Counted from the stretch's first letter, positions 45,946-57,794 are shown. The stretch: DNA of 64,000 nucleotides from Lineus longissimus (GCF_910592395.1 NC_088311.1:7692501-7756500), one strand, 5' to 3'. A program made the numbers and translations. Notes: generated from the letters alone by a model not told the origin.

Positions 45946-46075
45946 CTAGTTGGCCTGAAACTCAAGGCAAGATTCCGTCATGTCGGCGATATGATGCTGG
46001 TATTTCCTTAACTCTGATTCGCCAGCAATGGCTTCAATTCTATTTTGATCTTTCATCTCTGCAGTGTCATGGTCA
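45946..46075 (-). CDS. Terminal exon, charged helical C-terminus
   Basis: Minus strand, excellent acceptor (GTGTTTCTTACTTGGTTGCTTAG), one base then 42 codons to TAG: DHDTAEMKDQNRIEAIAGES and ELRKYQHHIADMTESCLEFQ, AN. The sequence is continuous amphipathic helix with no low-complexity bias, the most convincing single coding segment in the window. I do not recognise the protein. It does not join in phase to the candidate at 46305-46476. Confidence 0.6.
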
Positions 46076-46304
46076 CTAAGCAACCAAGTAAGAAACACCC
46101 GCTTCACCAACCCTTATAAGGAAACACCCAAGATGCCCTGGAATCCTAACCTTGGAAAAGAAATGGTACTGAAGGCATGTTTCCGATTGGCTAAGTTATC
46201 TCGATGTATTGATCTGAACTTTTCTAATATTTTCTGACATGTCTAAATATAGAATAAGATTTTCCTCTTGAGAAAAGGAAAGTATTTTTAGAGGCAAGAT
46301 GAAG

Positions 46305-46476
46305 CTAAAAATGATTGGCGCTCGACAAAAATATATCGACGGTGAAGGTTAACTGCGTCACAGTTCTTGGCAAGATCGCGACTCCTTCAATGCCACCTGA
46401 GACCAGGAAATCTCTTAAGATGGTGACACCGATGTTTCTTTCCAGTACCTTATACAGTGCACCAAATATATGTTTG
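46305..46476 (-). CDS. Candidate minus-strand exon, 57 codons
   Basis: Minus strand, AG after CAAAGCAAACATC, one base then KHIFGALYKVLERNIGVTIL, RDFLVSGGIEGVAILPRTVT and QLTFTVDIFLSSANHF to TAG. The alternating hydrophobic pattern with G-x-L-Y-x-V-L-x-R-x-x-G distantly recalls the C-terminal domain of EF-G/EF-2-like GTPases, but I do not claim it. The plus strand is open too (60 codons). A GTACTG donor after GALYK would shorten the exon. Confidence 0.4.
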
Positions 46477-46499
46477 CTGATGTTTGCTTTGTACTAACG

Positions 46500-48550
46500 A
46501 AGAATGGAATAACCTCCCAGATACATACATATTGCAACCAAACTGAAGATAAAATGAACTAGTTTAATATCATTTTGATTAAAGACAGAATAATTCAAAG
46601 CTATCATCAACACAAAAAATGTTTATGCACTTTTACTGCTTCAAAGCACCTTCTGACATGTGGGTGTGACCAACCTACAACCTATTACCAATACTGCCAG
46701 TTATCTGTTGAACATGTTGAAAGGGTTAGGGCCTCATAAGTGTTAAACAAACTTTAAAAGCCCCTGATGACCTTGAAAAATGAACACATTTTTTTCTGTA
46801 ATCCACCAGAATATGTCACACTTTCATAATATTCTTATGCAGAATACAAAGTATTATCTAAAGGAATCGTAAGATAACTTCAAAGAGACATGTTCTTTGA
46901 TATGTTTGCTATCTGACTGTACATGATATTCTGCTATTCAAATAGCCCACCTTAACTTTGTCAGAAAACATGTAGACTGCTTACCAACTGCAATACCTGT
47001 AGTGAAATTCGGAGGAAAAATAAAAGATTTTTAATTCATAAATGCTTGTTTTTAACAAATTGCATTTGTTTAACATGGAAATAAGTCATCTGCAACGCTA
47101 CAACACTTGCCAAAATGTGGTACAGTTTAGCATGTTTAGATATGATACATTTAAGTACTAGCAAATACATTTTCCCCTTTTTTGGTTTTGATTCATAGAG
47201 TTAAACATGTTGAAAATATGTTTTAGATGACATAAAGCTATGTAAATCTGAAACTCAATGCATCATTTTTGTTTTCCGGTACAAAAGTGAGTTGAGCACT
47301 GTCATAAGATACTTCGAAGAAGATACCCATAATGCATCATCTTATTCTTCAAGTTACCATCAACGTTTTCTTTGAAAAAGAACCCATGACAGTCATACAC
47401 AATTACGTCTTAAAGAATCAAAAGACTGAACACAGGAATTCCATTATCACAAAGCATGTTTTCCATTAGAAATTTGCAATTTAAGAAGAACTAAATATGA
47501 CATCAGTAAGATACATCAGAACTGCATCATTGTGTCACATGCTATCAGAGTCGGGATCAACAGCATCATCAAACCTTTAAAGTACAAAACCTACTTTACA
47601 GACAGCCGTAATTTTGCTCTTGAAACACCAAGCCTAGGCATTGCATGCTTCGTTCCTTCATATGATCAAAAAAAAAAGTGTCATTCATACTAATAAAGAC
47701 AGAAACCTTTACATAAATATTTTTTCAGCCCCCCCCTCCCCATATGATAAGCAAAATGATAGAAGAAAACAATATAGGTGGTCTTAAGGGAAATGTTAGC
47801 ATTCCAACAAGTCATAGCTTTCGGCAAAATCAATATATAAAGTTGAGAGCACACTCGTGCAGGTACAATGGTAGTCTCTGCAACTAGTAATGAAACCCAA
47901 TATCTGAATAAAGGTCTTCTTCAGAGACTCAAGGTACATGATATGAAAGGTGGAGTTGTCAATGTACGTAGGCATAAATCGATATGAGGATGGCAGAGTT
48001 AGAGATCTGACGTATAATAATGAAAGGCTAGAAGTTCACCGCCACTGTTTTACAAAAATCAGTAAAGTACAGTAAAATGTTGGAGTTCACCTCATCATTC
48101 CGACTTTGCCTTATTTGGGAATCTTCCTGAATGGGCTTTTACTATGTGGCCTTTTATAATCAGAAATAATGCTGAAAAATAACAAGGTTCAATAGAAAGA
48201 TCAAACACAAATCTTTCGCAAGGTTCCTCGTCTACACTCGATTACAGGTCAGGTACGAAGTGGACTGAATAGTAAGTAATTGTAACAATAAAAACATATT
48301 GATCACCTTGTGATAACATATTGTGAAAAATTTACGAACTAAAATAAAAAATTAAGTTTATGTGTCATACCATATAAGGCGTCTTATTGAGAAAACAACC
48401 CTTTTTCCTGCCTACATTTTTTTCTTCGTCTGGTTATCTGTGTAAGATATATTGAGTTCAAAGGTGTCAGTTACATTAGCTAGACATATAGAGCCTCAGT
48501 CGATGCCACATACACCATTAAGTCTGCATTCCTGATTGGCTAATATAAAG
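46500..48550. other. Stretch without supported gene or element
   Basis: AT-rich sequence with no convincing exon or repeat, apart from a C-rich run near 47.73 kb. Confidence 0.35.
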
Positions 48551-48562
48551 GAAACAGGGAAG

Positions 48563-48641
48563 TTATCTTGCGGAAGGTATCAGAGACATGGATTTTGGCT
48601 CATTGTCACTAAAAAATGGTTTTCGATACCTTGATGTGACA
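48563..48641 (-). CDS. Candidate terminal exon, 25 codons
   Basis: Minus strand, superb acceptor (CTAATTTTTTTCATGGCAG), one base then VTSRYRKPFFSDNEPKSMSL and IPSAR, TAA. Short, but the acceptor and composition both support it. No donor inside. Confidence 0.4.
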
Positions 48642-49015
48642 CTGCCATGAAAAAAATTAGATATCAGATAAAAATTGTTTGGAGGCAGATTTATTGGGTG
48701 TGATTTTAAGTGGGTGTGTCTGTTGGGAGGGAAAAAGTGGCTTACCGAATAAGGTATTCTCACACTTGATCACGACAAGGGAAACGTCTGGAATTATACT
48801 TGGTAAACAAAAATATCATAGATCCTTTTACAGAATCCAATTGGAATGATAGTACATTCAGCAACAAAAAGAAACTTGATAAAGAATTCATTAGGTTTGT
48901 AGTAATGGCCAAGGCATTGTATTGAAAGTGATAAACTAAATATGGTCAGCCAAAATATTTTAAGCTTACCTTTAACATGTTTAACAGAAGTAAGAAAAAG
49001 GTAACCAACATATCT

Positions 49016-49160
49016 GTGATGGGTATTTATAACAGGAAGAGGAGATTGGGTGTCAGTTTAATAGCTGCATCACACATAAGAGAGCAATGTCAAACGTAAT
49101 ACATAATTCTGATGGGTGTTAATTCTGGGAAGGGGACATATTGGGTGTCAGTTAGCTGAA
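49016..49160. repeat. Diverged tandem duplication, period about 93 bp
   Basis: TGATGGGTATTTATAACAGG...GGAGATTGGGTGTCAGTT is echoed by TGATGGGTGTTAATTCTGGG...GGACATATTGGGTGTCAGTT. Confidence 0.65.
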
Positions 49161-49519
49161 GCAAGTATGGGTGAGCATGCAAAAGGTGACCACCCAAATA
49201 TGCTCTTCTTCCCAATTTCCATCCACAGTGCATTGGATAAATATGGAAGGAAAATTTGACACAACTGATGGTAGGATGAGACCAAACATGAAGTGTCAAT
49301 TAGAAATTAGAATGGTAGAGTGAAGAAACGGAAGAGATATACGCCAAGCTCATTTCACGAACAATGATGTTTGGGAGTGACGCAAGATAAAATGCATATG
49401 AAAATTCATGACAAGGCAAAACGTGACAGTGTCGCAGTAATCTGAATCTTTTTGTGGCAACAAGATCTAAAGAAAAACATCTTCCGGTGTCTAGATTGGA
49501 AAGAAGCATGACATATCAA

Positions 49520-51440
49520 TAACCTTAAAGCAATATGTCACATGTTTCATGTAGGAGTGCTAAGCTAAAATAAGCCAAATGATGCTTTAACTATCTTCTT
49601 TAGCTCCCTTTATATCATAACCTTGAGCTTTATAGAGACACTTGTACCAAATTTATCCTCAGTTCATGACAATTTTCCAACAGTCATGCGACTATCAGTG
49701 AATGATTTGATGACTAACTTATAAAGCTTCTAAGAAGTAATAAAAAGATACCAATCAGAGTCATATTTTTGTTGGCTAATTTTGACCCTTTTCATATAGC
49801 ACTATCACACAAATCACCACTATGACATCAAATGGAGACATAATGACTTCTTATGTAGGTGGAAACCAAATATTGCAAATAGCAATTAAAGATATATAAA
49901 TGGGTTAAAAATCAGAATTGACAAATGAATACGAAGGAATTGCAATGGTTTATTTAAATAAGGGGAAAGGCAGGATAAACAAAAAAGCGAGAAGAAGTAT
50001 TTTGTTTTTCGTAAACCGCTTTTATGACTTTCCTGAGGAACAGAATTTCTGTGTTAAAAACTGATCAACCAGTATTTCTAATGTCAAGCAAATCGATTCC
50101 AGTAGTAATTATGGAGACGCCAAGTTGTCGCTTCCCTAAATGATTTCAATCAATTTATCAATAGTTTAGCAAATCAATTAATGTTTGTCTTTTATAACAT
50201 GTGTTTTGGGTTAATTAGAAATGTCAAGTGTAAAAGTAATTACATGTCAGTCAATAATTTCGGAACACATGTAGTTGCAACTATGACTACAGACAGGAAC
50301 AATTATTAACCCCTTACACAAAATGCACAAGCCTTTTTCCAATGACTATAAATCTGTACCATCAAGTGCAAGGTAATTTTCACATCAATTACATATTCTG
50401 CAAAGCAAAGTTCAGAGTATATTTTGGCTGATTATGGTTGTCAAATTTTGCAGAGGGTAGCTACATGTAAATCACTCTCGTAATCAGAACCACTAAATAT
50501 AGCAGATTCCAATCTTATAGCAAAGGGTTTCAGTTTTGTATTGGTAGAATTGATGCGCTAGAGAAGCTCGAGTTAAACCTAAGTCCTTGCAAGACAATCA
50601 GTGAAATATGAATGACGACCATCTGTCAACCATGAAATCTGTCCTCACCAACAAGTTCATCAACTCCTCCTGTTTTAATTAACTAAACCACCTGTCTGTC
50701 TTCCTGTTTACAAGGTTATGTCTTGTTTACTTATAAATCACAGCCTCTGAACAGGTGTCTGCAACATTCATCTAGCATGTCTAGTGACAGTGTTCTTCCG
50801 ATGGAGACTGGGCCAGTCTATCAGATAATTAGGGGAAATTACACTTACACAATGAAGTGAAAACTGAACTGATTTTATTGCTGGCTATCTTCATAATTAC
50901 AAGCGCTGTCATTTCCTGATAGTGCACTATTCTAAATGTTCCGAGAACATGTGCAAATATAGGCTGGGAATTTTGCCACTCCCATTACCTGAATATGGAA
51001 GGGGACGAATAGTGTTTTTGTGGCAGCTTTCATTAGCGCATTTCATTGCAAAGGAACATCTCAAACCATGCACTTTCAAACTAAGTATTTATTGCCCATA
51101 ATGGGTTAAAGGGAATGGCCCTCCAAAAAATGGGGAGTTTTGGACGGCCCGGTCAAAACCTTAGGCGGGAATAAGGTTTCATTGATAAATATAAGGAGTT
51201 TCAAGGCCCCCAAATCACTTGTAAGGTTCAATAGATACTGGCCTTTCATTGGTTTACCGTCTGCGTATCATTTACATACTCTCATTTTGAAAAATATGAC
51301 AATATTTACGATCACGTTATTGATTTTTGCAACATTTTCGGTAACGCGCCCCTTGCGGATCTGTAAGGTACCATTCGGATGCTTGAAAAATGCTTCGTCT
51401 CGTCGATTCGCTCGCGGATAAACGCATCAGGTTGACTGCA
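49520..51440. other. Stretch without supported gene
   Basis: No convincing exon up to 51.1 kb. From 51.1 kb several 70-95-codon frames overlap on both strands in a more CpG-rich segment that appears to belong to the gene start at 51.68 kb. Confidence 0.3.
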
Positions 51441-51447
51441 GCAACTT

Positions 51448-51684
51448 TTAATTGTTGGAGACAGAGAAGGAAGGAATATGATTATCAGTTTGATGAAAAC
51501 TTTGCAAAGTTTCTTCTTGGGACTCGAAATCCATACTACTATTCTCTCCATTTTCCATTTTCTCCTCTCTCCAACTCACTACTATCGCTATTGACTGCGT
51601 AACATACACTAACATTCTTTCGCTATCATTGCTAACTTCATTTACTAGAACACTGGCCTCTTTGTAGCCGATTATGTAACCCAT
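51448..51684 (-). CDS. Candidate gene start downstream of promoter
   Basis: Minus-strand frame of 78 codons from ATG at 51684, the first Met after the expected transcription start below the TATA box at 51735-51742. It begins MGYIIGYKEASVLVNEVSND and later has MENGENSSMDFESQEETLQS and FHQTDNHIPSFSVSNN before TAA. The C-terminal half is acidic, Ser/Asn/Gln-rich. It may be a small protein or the start of a longer gene spliced before the stop. A plus-strand frame (51390-51602, RKEYDYQFDENFAKFLLGTR) overlaps it. Confidence 0.4.
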   Translation of the reverse strand: MGYIIGYKEASVLVNEVSNDSERMLVYVTQSIAIVVSWREEKMENGENSSMDFESQEETLQSFHQTDNHIPSFSVSNN

Positions 51685-51719
51685 AGTGGAAACACCTGAC
51701 AGCGCCGCCCGGCATGATA

Positions 51720-51807
51720 CACGTGCTACTGGCATATTTATAACTCGTAGTAAATAAGGTTGTAAAAGTATGCAAATGAGATGCCGTATATGGAAACCAT
51801 GACGTCA
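51720..51807 (-). promoter_or_regulatory. Promoter-like cluster: CRE, octamer, TATA, E-box
   Basis: Reading the minus strand in order: palindromic CRE TGACGTCA (51807-51800), octamer ATTTGCAT (51777-51770), TATAAATA (51742-51735) and E-box CACGTG (51725-51720). Order and spacing fit a metazoan RNA polymerase II promoter with initiation near 51705-51712. CRE and octamer sites with a TATA box are established activator/core elements. Their combined use here is inferred. Confidence 0.5.
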
Positions 51808-52563
51808 CTAAGCAGTTCTTATTTCTGCTACGGGTGGCGCTGTTGCTTGCTTCTGGAGGCGCTATTCAACCTCTTTAAGCTATAATCGTGTGGGGGAGCG
51901 ATTAGTAGCAACACTTTGTTTGCTGTTTTATCCTCTTAGTAGTATACCAATCCCTCTCCTTGAACTTCAAGCAATGTTTACTCTCGGAACCAATCAGCAA
52001 CGGGGATGGTGACATACATCATCGAAGTTCAATATACATGAAAAACAAACAAACCCTCGGGCTCTGACGGAATTCCAATCAACAATCTGATGACGTATCA
52101 AAACTACTACAAAGGAAAGCACCGTATATGTTGAATCATCAAACAGTTATAGTATTGGTATTCCCCAACCTTGTATTTGATTTTTAACTCTTCTGAATCA
52201 GATGACGCATATATTCAAGTAGGAATGGCAATACCAATGGATATAGTGTCTCTTTGATATCTGATGACAAATCGCCTTGACAATTTTAAATATTGCTTCA
52301 ACCTTCGCTTTGTTGTAGCAACGTAAGATGTATTTTTGTATAATTTTAGTCATTTTCTAAATATGATTTTCTACTTTAATGCAGTGTGACACATATCTAT
52401 TGACCTTCGTCTGGTGGGCAGTTGTCATGATAACTTATAAGGCTAGCCCAAGGCAAGGTTACGAGACAGATTTGATCATATTAGGCAACCCACTTGCATA
52501 GAAAAGAGTGCAGACTTTCAAATATAGAAAGCTGGTAATGACTGCTGGTGAGTTACCCCTACA

Positions 52564-52785
52564 ATGTATCAACCAGTTAAACATAAAGACCAAATCAAGG
52601 GTCACCGGGTTCAGAATTGTGGACAGATTATTCCCAAGGTGGATGAGTTACCACGACACTGTGAAGCTAGCATCAATCATTTGTATCCCACCCGTTATCA
52701 TCATAGCTATCTAAATATTGAATACCGGTTAATGTTTCTGTCACTGGTTCAATCACTATGTTGGATCAAGTTGTGTAATTTGTGA
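52564..52785 (+). CDS. Candidate plus-strand coding segment
   Basis: 73-codon frame reading YQPVKHKDQIKGHRVQNCGQ, IIPKVDELPRHCEASINHLY and PTRYHHSYLNIEYRLMFLSL. Composition is protein-like. An overlapping plus frame (52508-52714) is also open. No splice sites clearly bound it, and it might be a transposon fragment. Confidence 0.3.
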   Translation: MYQPVKHKDQIKGHRVQNCGQIIPKVDELPRHCEASINHLYPTRYHHSYLNIEYRLMFLSLVQSLCWIKLCNL

Positions 52786-53386
52786 GCAGGGATTGTTTAA
52801 ATGCACTCAGTTCGTGTAGAAAAATGAACTGCGACTGGTCAGGCAAATGGGACGATATCTGCGCTTTACACCAGCTATAGCTTGAATTAAACATCATGAA
52901 AAAGAGCCAAGAAATGATGCATAAGTCAGGTCTTGTTGGTCAAGTAGCCAGTCTACTACTAATCTCAGATTGGTGGCATCTGTCTTGGGAGCCTTTTATT
53001 TTTATTTTGCAACATACTTAAATTTCATATCTTCTGCTTTTTATATATTAGAATATTTGGACTGTTTAACAGAATAAATTTACTTTGGGCCTTAACATGG
53101 AAGCAGAATGACCAGAGGGTATAGTCTAGTATCATAAACATCAGAAAATGTAAACAATGTGGAAACAGATTGTTTACACTGTCACATTCCCTTTGTTACA
53201 CAGAGAATGGCTAACAGATTTAGAACAATTGGAACTGATTGGTTTTTGTCATCTACAAAAGTTACCAATTGTATCTGCACAGACACTGACATGGGTGTCA
53301 TCTGTTAATTTTCTGCATTAGAAAGTTATTCATTTGTGGTATTAAGTACATTTTTGTAATCTAGATGACAGACTCATGGTGCTACT

Positions 53387-54964
53387 CCCTCACCGAAAAG
53401 CAGTGTGATATCAGTCAGGATTCAGTCAGGTTGCAGTGTTACCTCACATTTTTATGGCAGTGTTGAAATCAGTGGAAAGCAGTCATAGGGAGTGTTTTTC
53501 AGTCACACAATACCAAAGCATACAGTTATACAGCAATCAAAAATAGAGGTTAGGGAGTCATAAGCAGTGGTAAGACAGTCAAAATCAGTGGTAAGGCAGT
53601 CAAAAGCAGTGCTCATTTAAATATTTAGGCTGACTGATTTCCACTGCTTTTGACACTGAAAATGACTCCCCACTATGCATCATGCACAGGGCTGGCAGTG
53701 GGGTTCAGTGTTAATTTAAATATTTCGCAGCACACTGAATCCACACTGAAACACCACTGATTTTGACTGCCATTTCCAAAACCTCTTGGAGGGAGCAGTC
53801 ATTTTCAGTGTTAATATGAATAATTTATTTAATGGCATGCAGGCACGGATGCCGAGAAAGGTTTGGGGGACGTGACCCCCCTGTGCTGATGACAACCAAA
53901 GAAATTGTTCGAAAAAGCAAAAACTTCTAGCGAACTGTTACTTTTGCTGTCCTATTTTAGACGGTGTGTTTGCGTCCAATATGGCAGTGATGACGTCATC
54001 TGCACAAATAGAGGACATCGCCATTGTATGATGACGTGACACAGTAAAAAGATGACAAATTCACGTCCTTGACCTACGTCATTGCAAACTTTGTCATAAT
54101 GACAGTGGTCAGATGGGGTTACTAGACAATTGAAACGACACATGGCACATAGCTACTGTCAGTGATGTCAGGGATTGAAGCTAGATCAAATTGACGTCCA
54201 AATAAAGTAACTGCACGCAGCCTGTAGAATAATGATCTACTGATTGATGTGTATTGAGCTCCCATGCAGATAATTTGCAGTGTATGCACACATTACAATT
54301 AACACCTATAGGGCCTACAGTAGATGCATGAAGATACATGCAGATATCTTGCAGTGTATACATGCATTACAACACCTATAGGGCCTACAGCCTTCTTGAT
54401 TTGCTGAAAATACAACTTCAGTGTCTGTCTAGATTACCCTTTTTGCATTCATTTGGCTCCTTATGTGTTCCAATTCAAACTGACTAAAACTCCCCTCTTC
54501 TCATATTGAAATTCGGGTAAATATCGAGAAATATGAAGAGGTACCATGATTTCTTGAATGTTTGACTATCAAATTCAAACTTACTAGCTTCCTGTCTCAG
54601 GTTGCATTATGGGTGATATTTAACACTGAATTTGACTGCAATTACCACTGCTTTACACTGCCATCAAGTCTTAATCTCACCAGTCATAAAGCAGTGGTTT
54701 TCAGTCATGTTGAAAATGCCACGGGTTTTGATCAGAGTTGGAGAAGTGGAAATCAGTGGTCTTTCAGTCATAGGCAGTGTTATTGAAATACGTCGTTCAT
54801 AATGATATGCAAGTGGCAGTGCTTTGCAGTGGTCTTTCAGTCAAAATCAGTGGTTTTAAAACATTAAGAAAAGATGATATGCCTAAGACAGTCATATGCA
54901 GTGGGGGTTTCAGTCAAAAGCAGTGTGATGCAGTCATTTTCAGTGCACTGCCTTTCGGTGAGGG
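53387..54964. mobile_element. 1.6-kb inverted-repeat transposon with CAGTG/CAGTCA arrays
   Basis: The ends are 19-bp inverted repeats differing at one base: CCCTCACCGAAAAGCAGTG at 53387-53405 and, inverted, CCCTCACCGAAAGGCAGTG at 54946-54964. Several hundred bases inside each end carry dozens of short CAGTG and CAGTCA motifs in alternation (for example CAGTGGTAAGACAGTCAAAATCAGTGG), with inverted copies (CACTG, TGACTG) toward the interior. The centre is unrelated AT-richer sequence with a 70-74-bp tandem duplication. No transposase frame is seen. Flanks GCTACT and CTTCTA suggest at most a short imperfect target duplication. Confidence 0.8.
54263..54390. repeat. 70-74-bp tandem duplication inside the transposon
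   Basis: CATGCAGATAATTTGCAGTG...ACACCTATAGGGCCTACAG (ends 54320) is repeated as CATGCAGATATCTTGCAGTG...ACACCTATAGGGCCTACAG (ends 54390). Confidence 0.85.
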
Positions 54965-55253
54965 CTTCTAATAGAATTTGCAAACTGGAATCACACCAAT
55001 GGTAAAAATGTAGGATGATTAATTCTCATTATCATCATAATGGTGTCATTGTAGAATTAAACTTTTGTTCTCGTTCAAAAATTGTGTCAATTCTAATGAT
55101 TGTAGTAGAGTAGATTGCTTGTGTGGTAACAAGGCAATTACATATCCATGTTGTTGTGGTGAAATGCTGTCTGGGGACATCGAACATCACTTGATCCACA
55201 CTTGGCTGAACTTCAGTGTTGATGTCATTACCGTGGTGGACTACTGCCATCAC

Positions 55254-55330
55254 TGCACATTGCACACTGCTCCACTTGATCTGTACACTTCTCGCCCATC
55301 ATGCCCATGTGGCATACAAGCTTTTAATAC
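55254..55330 (-). CDS. Candidate internal exon, possibly extracellular
   Basis: Minus strand, near-perfect acceptor (ATATTGTTTCTGATTTTATAG) and donor GTGATG. Phase 0 in, two bases out: VLKACMPHGHDGREVYRSSG and AVCNV. The order Cys...HDGR-x-Y...G...C faintly resembles the start of a von Willebrand C module, but only one strand-pair of it. Another frame over the same bases (MGEKCTDQVEQCAMCSDGSS) and a 130-codon plus frame are also open. Confidence 0.33.
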
Positions 55331-55789
55331 CTATAAAATCAGAAACAATATTTATTCTAAATATCATGGTGTCATCCCAAATGCAGATAGCCTCTGGCCA
55401 TTCACCTCACACCTCGAGTATCCACATTTGCTTTATCATTCGTTTATTGCCTTGTGAAATGATGAAGGTACCGTTCAGGAGTATTACAAACCCTCGAACA
55501 AAAGCATCAATGGCAATTTCTCATGAATAATCTAGACCCTCATCATCAGTGCCCACAAGGGAGGTGGCATAAATGGCCATAACCACCTATAAAACAGCCA
55601 TAAAACAGGATGACTGGACCAACAAAAGTATGATTGGATACCTTGTCCATCCCGAATATGATATAATGTTTTCATGGCAAATACTGGAATGGCATATATC
55701 TATTGACACTTTTCGATGGATTATCTGCCCGATCGGCCGAAGTTCTTATACTTATGATCAATGCATTACCTTACCTCATTGAGGTCAAA

Positions 55790-56750
55790 CCCTGTTGATG
55801 CCTTCGCTTCCCGAAATTGCATCAGATATGTCAGGATACCAGGAGGAAAACAACTCAACACTCAGGCTCAAACATTCATGATTTGAAGCCTCAATTAAAA
55901 CACGTGAGTAAATTGCATCTGGTCAGACGACCTGCTTGGATACTGTGAGTAATGCTGTTAGCAGAAACATTCCCAATTGTTGACTCTTTCATTAGCAACA
56001 ACGATTACTCTGGTTGGCAGTGATGGTCATTTGCTGTGTCAACCCTGGGTCGCCATATCCTTCCTCATTTATCATTTATTTGACTCATGCAGACTTCTTA
56101 TAGGGTCATCTAGCTGAGGTGCAGACATCAGGGTAAAATGCAACTGCAACTGAGAAGGTTTTGAAAACTTGTAAAGGTTTGATGACGAAATCATACTAGC
56201 AACAATCATCAACTGAGAGAGTTTAATTCCTTGGTAACGTTACCAGGGTGAAGAGAAAATAAAACTGCAACTATGACCTACTTGACATCATTGTTACCAG
56301 AATACAGTCTTTAAGCAAAATTGAAATTGAAGTTGGCGTACCCGCCTTAGGTTTTCTTTATGCCCACCTAAAGTAACATATTTCAAATAGCAACATCAAT
56401 TTTTCCAAAAATGTGTTACTTCATCCATATTAGACTAACTCTTTTTGTGGGCTTTGAAAGAACAGGAACACTATTGACGTCAACAATAAGCCTTGTATAA
56501 AACTTTAAAAATAAACATGACAAACTATATTTTACAACTTTTTTCAAAAGGGATAGAGTGGAATGAGATGTTTAAGCCAATGCCTGGATGACATGCACCC
56601 AGTTCTGTTGAAATTCGAGAGAAGAACCGTAGCACTTCATTTGAACAAGAACTAAACAAACTCAGATCAAAAGGGGGCTTTAGGCAGGAGTAAGTGGTCC
56701 AATCGGTGGTCTACAGATGATGCACAGCCTCTCCTTTTTATTCTGTTTGG
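55790..56750. other. Stretch without recognised content
   Basis: No supported exon or repeat. Probably intron or intergenic. Confidence 0.35.
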
Positions 56751-56761
56751 AGTAGAGACTA

Positions 56762-57190
56762 GAGTCGTACTTCCACCTATAAAATCCCTGTGTCATTTGC
56801 GCTTACACTATAAATTGCCGTGTCTAAATAGACCCGTGTGTCAAATCCCTGTGTCTATTAGCCCCACCGAGCTCGATGGGGCTAATCGGGGGCTAATTTA
56901 GACCCGTGTTCAACACAGGTTTTTTGATAGGTGGAATCTAAATAGACACGGCAATTACAAGTTCTAAGATCCGGCGACAGATGGCGCGGTGTAGTTGCTT
57001 CGGTATTGCGCCCCCTCCAATGGGAAAGAAACACAGGAGAGCTCCCTACCTACAGTGCACCTGTCGCCGGGGCTATTAACCATTATCTAACACAACTGAT
57101 AGGTGTAAGTGCGCCGCGTTTTTTTTGACACACGGTGAAGACACGGGTCTTGAAAAAACACGGGGTTTTATGATAGGTGGAACTACGACT
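56762..57190. mobile_element. Compound-hairpin miniature element, about 430 bp
   Basis: Outer inverted ends AGTCGTACTTCCACCTAT (56763-56780) and, inverted, AGTCGTAGTTCCACCTAT (57173-57190), next to TA dinucleotides (56760-56761, 57191-57192). A third, internal inverted copy of the TTCCACCTAT end lies at 56936-56945, closing a first hairpin. Inside it are nested arms AATTGCCGTGTCTA (near 56814 and 56960) and a palindrome TTAGCCCC...GGGGCTAA centred near 56872. The right part repeats GTGTAAGTGCGCCGCG and ACACGGGTC. GC-rich relative to its surroundings, no coding capacity. Confidence 0.75.
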
Positions 57191-57605
57191 TAGGTTTGGG
57201 AGTATCTTACTCTACGTGAACAGTGCATGTCTATACACAATTCACAGTTCAACAATGAGTGGGAGACTGCGTACACAGTTGTCTGGGTGGAGGGAGTCTG
57301 TGGAAATGGCTCTGTCAGTTTGACCTCTTGAGAACCCGTTAGGTCTTCTATATTTTAACTACACTAATGTTTTTGAATTTTTCTTTGAAAGTTTACTGCG
57401 ATCCAATACATCGTCGAGACTTACCTAACATGACAGTATATTTATTGCTGAACCAACTTCTCACACTTTAGGTCATCATCAGACCGGCAAACGTCACATT
57501 CATAAAATCTGTCTTGTCATCAAGGAATGTTTTGCAAGACAAGCATTTGCAGCGCATTGGATAGTCATGAATTTAGTGTCTGCAAAATAATAGAAAGTTA
57601 TTTAC

Positions 57606-57787
57606 CTTTGTTTAATTACATGTAGGACAAGTAGGCAAGATAGCGATAGAAAACGAAAGGATGTGGATGTTTCCGGTCTTAAACTGTTCAAAAAAGAATA
57701 ATCAACAGAACAAAGTTCCACTTGTCCAGATAAAACTTTTACACAATCCGATTGGTTGTTGGTCAGGTCACTTCCTATTTGCGTCAT
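57606..57787 (-). CDS. Candidate first exon with X-box-like promoter site
   Basis: Minus strand. ATG at 57787 is followed by 60 codons and two bases to donor GTAAAT (CAAAG|GTAAAT). It begins MTQIGSDLTNNQSDCVKVLS, then GQVELCSVDYSFLNSLRPET, and ends with a hydrophobic stretch FRFLSLSCLLVLHVI. The sequence is protein-like and the donor good. Eight bases upstream of the ATG is an RFX X-box match (57795-57808). Taken together this suggests a gene of ciliated cells, though the protein itself is not recognised. Downstream exons on the minus strand were not securely found. Confidence 0.48.
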
Positions 57788-57794
57788 GATTCAA

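Noticed and set aside
55065-55457. 130-codon Cys-rich plus-strand frame
   Set aside because: The opposite strand has a near-perfect splice acceptor and donor over the same bases. Cys content arises from the complementary composition.
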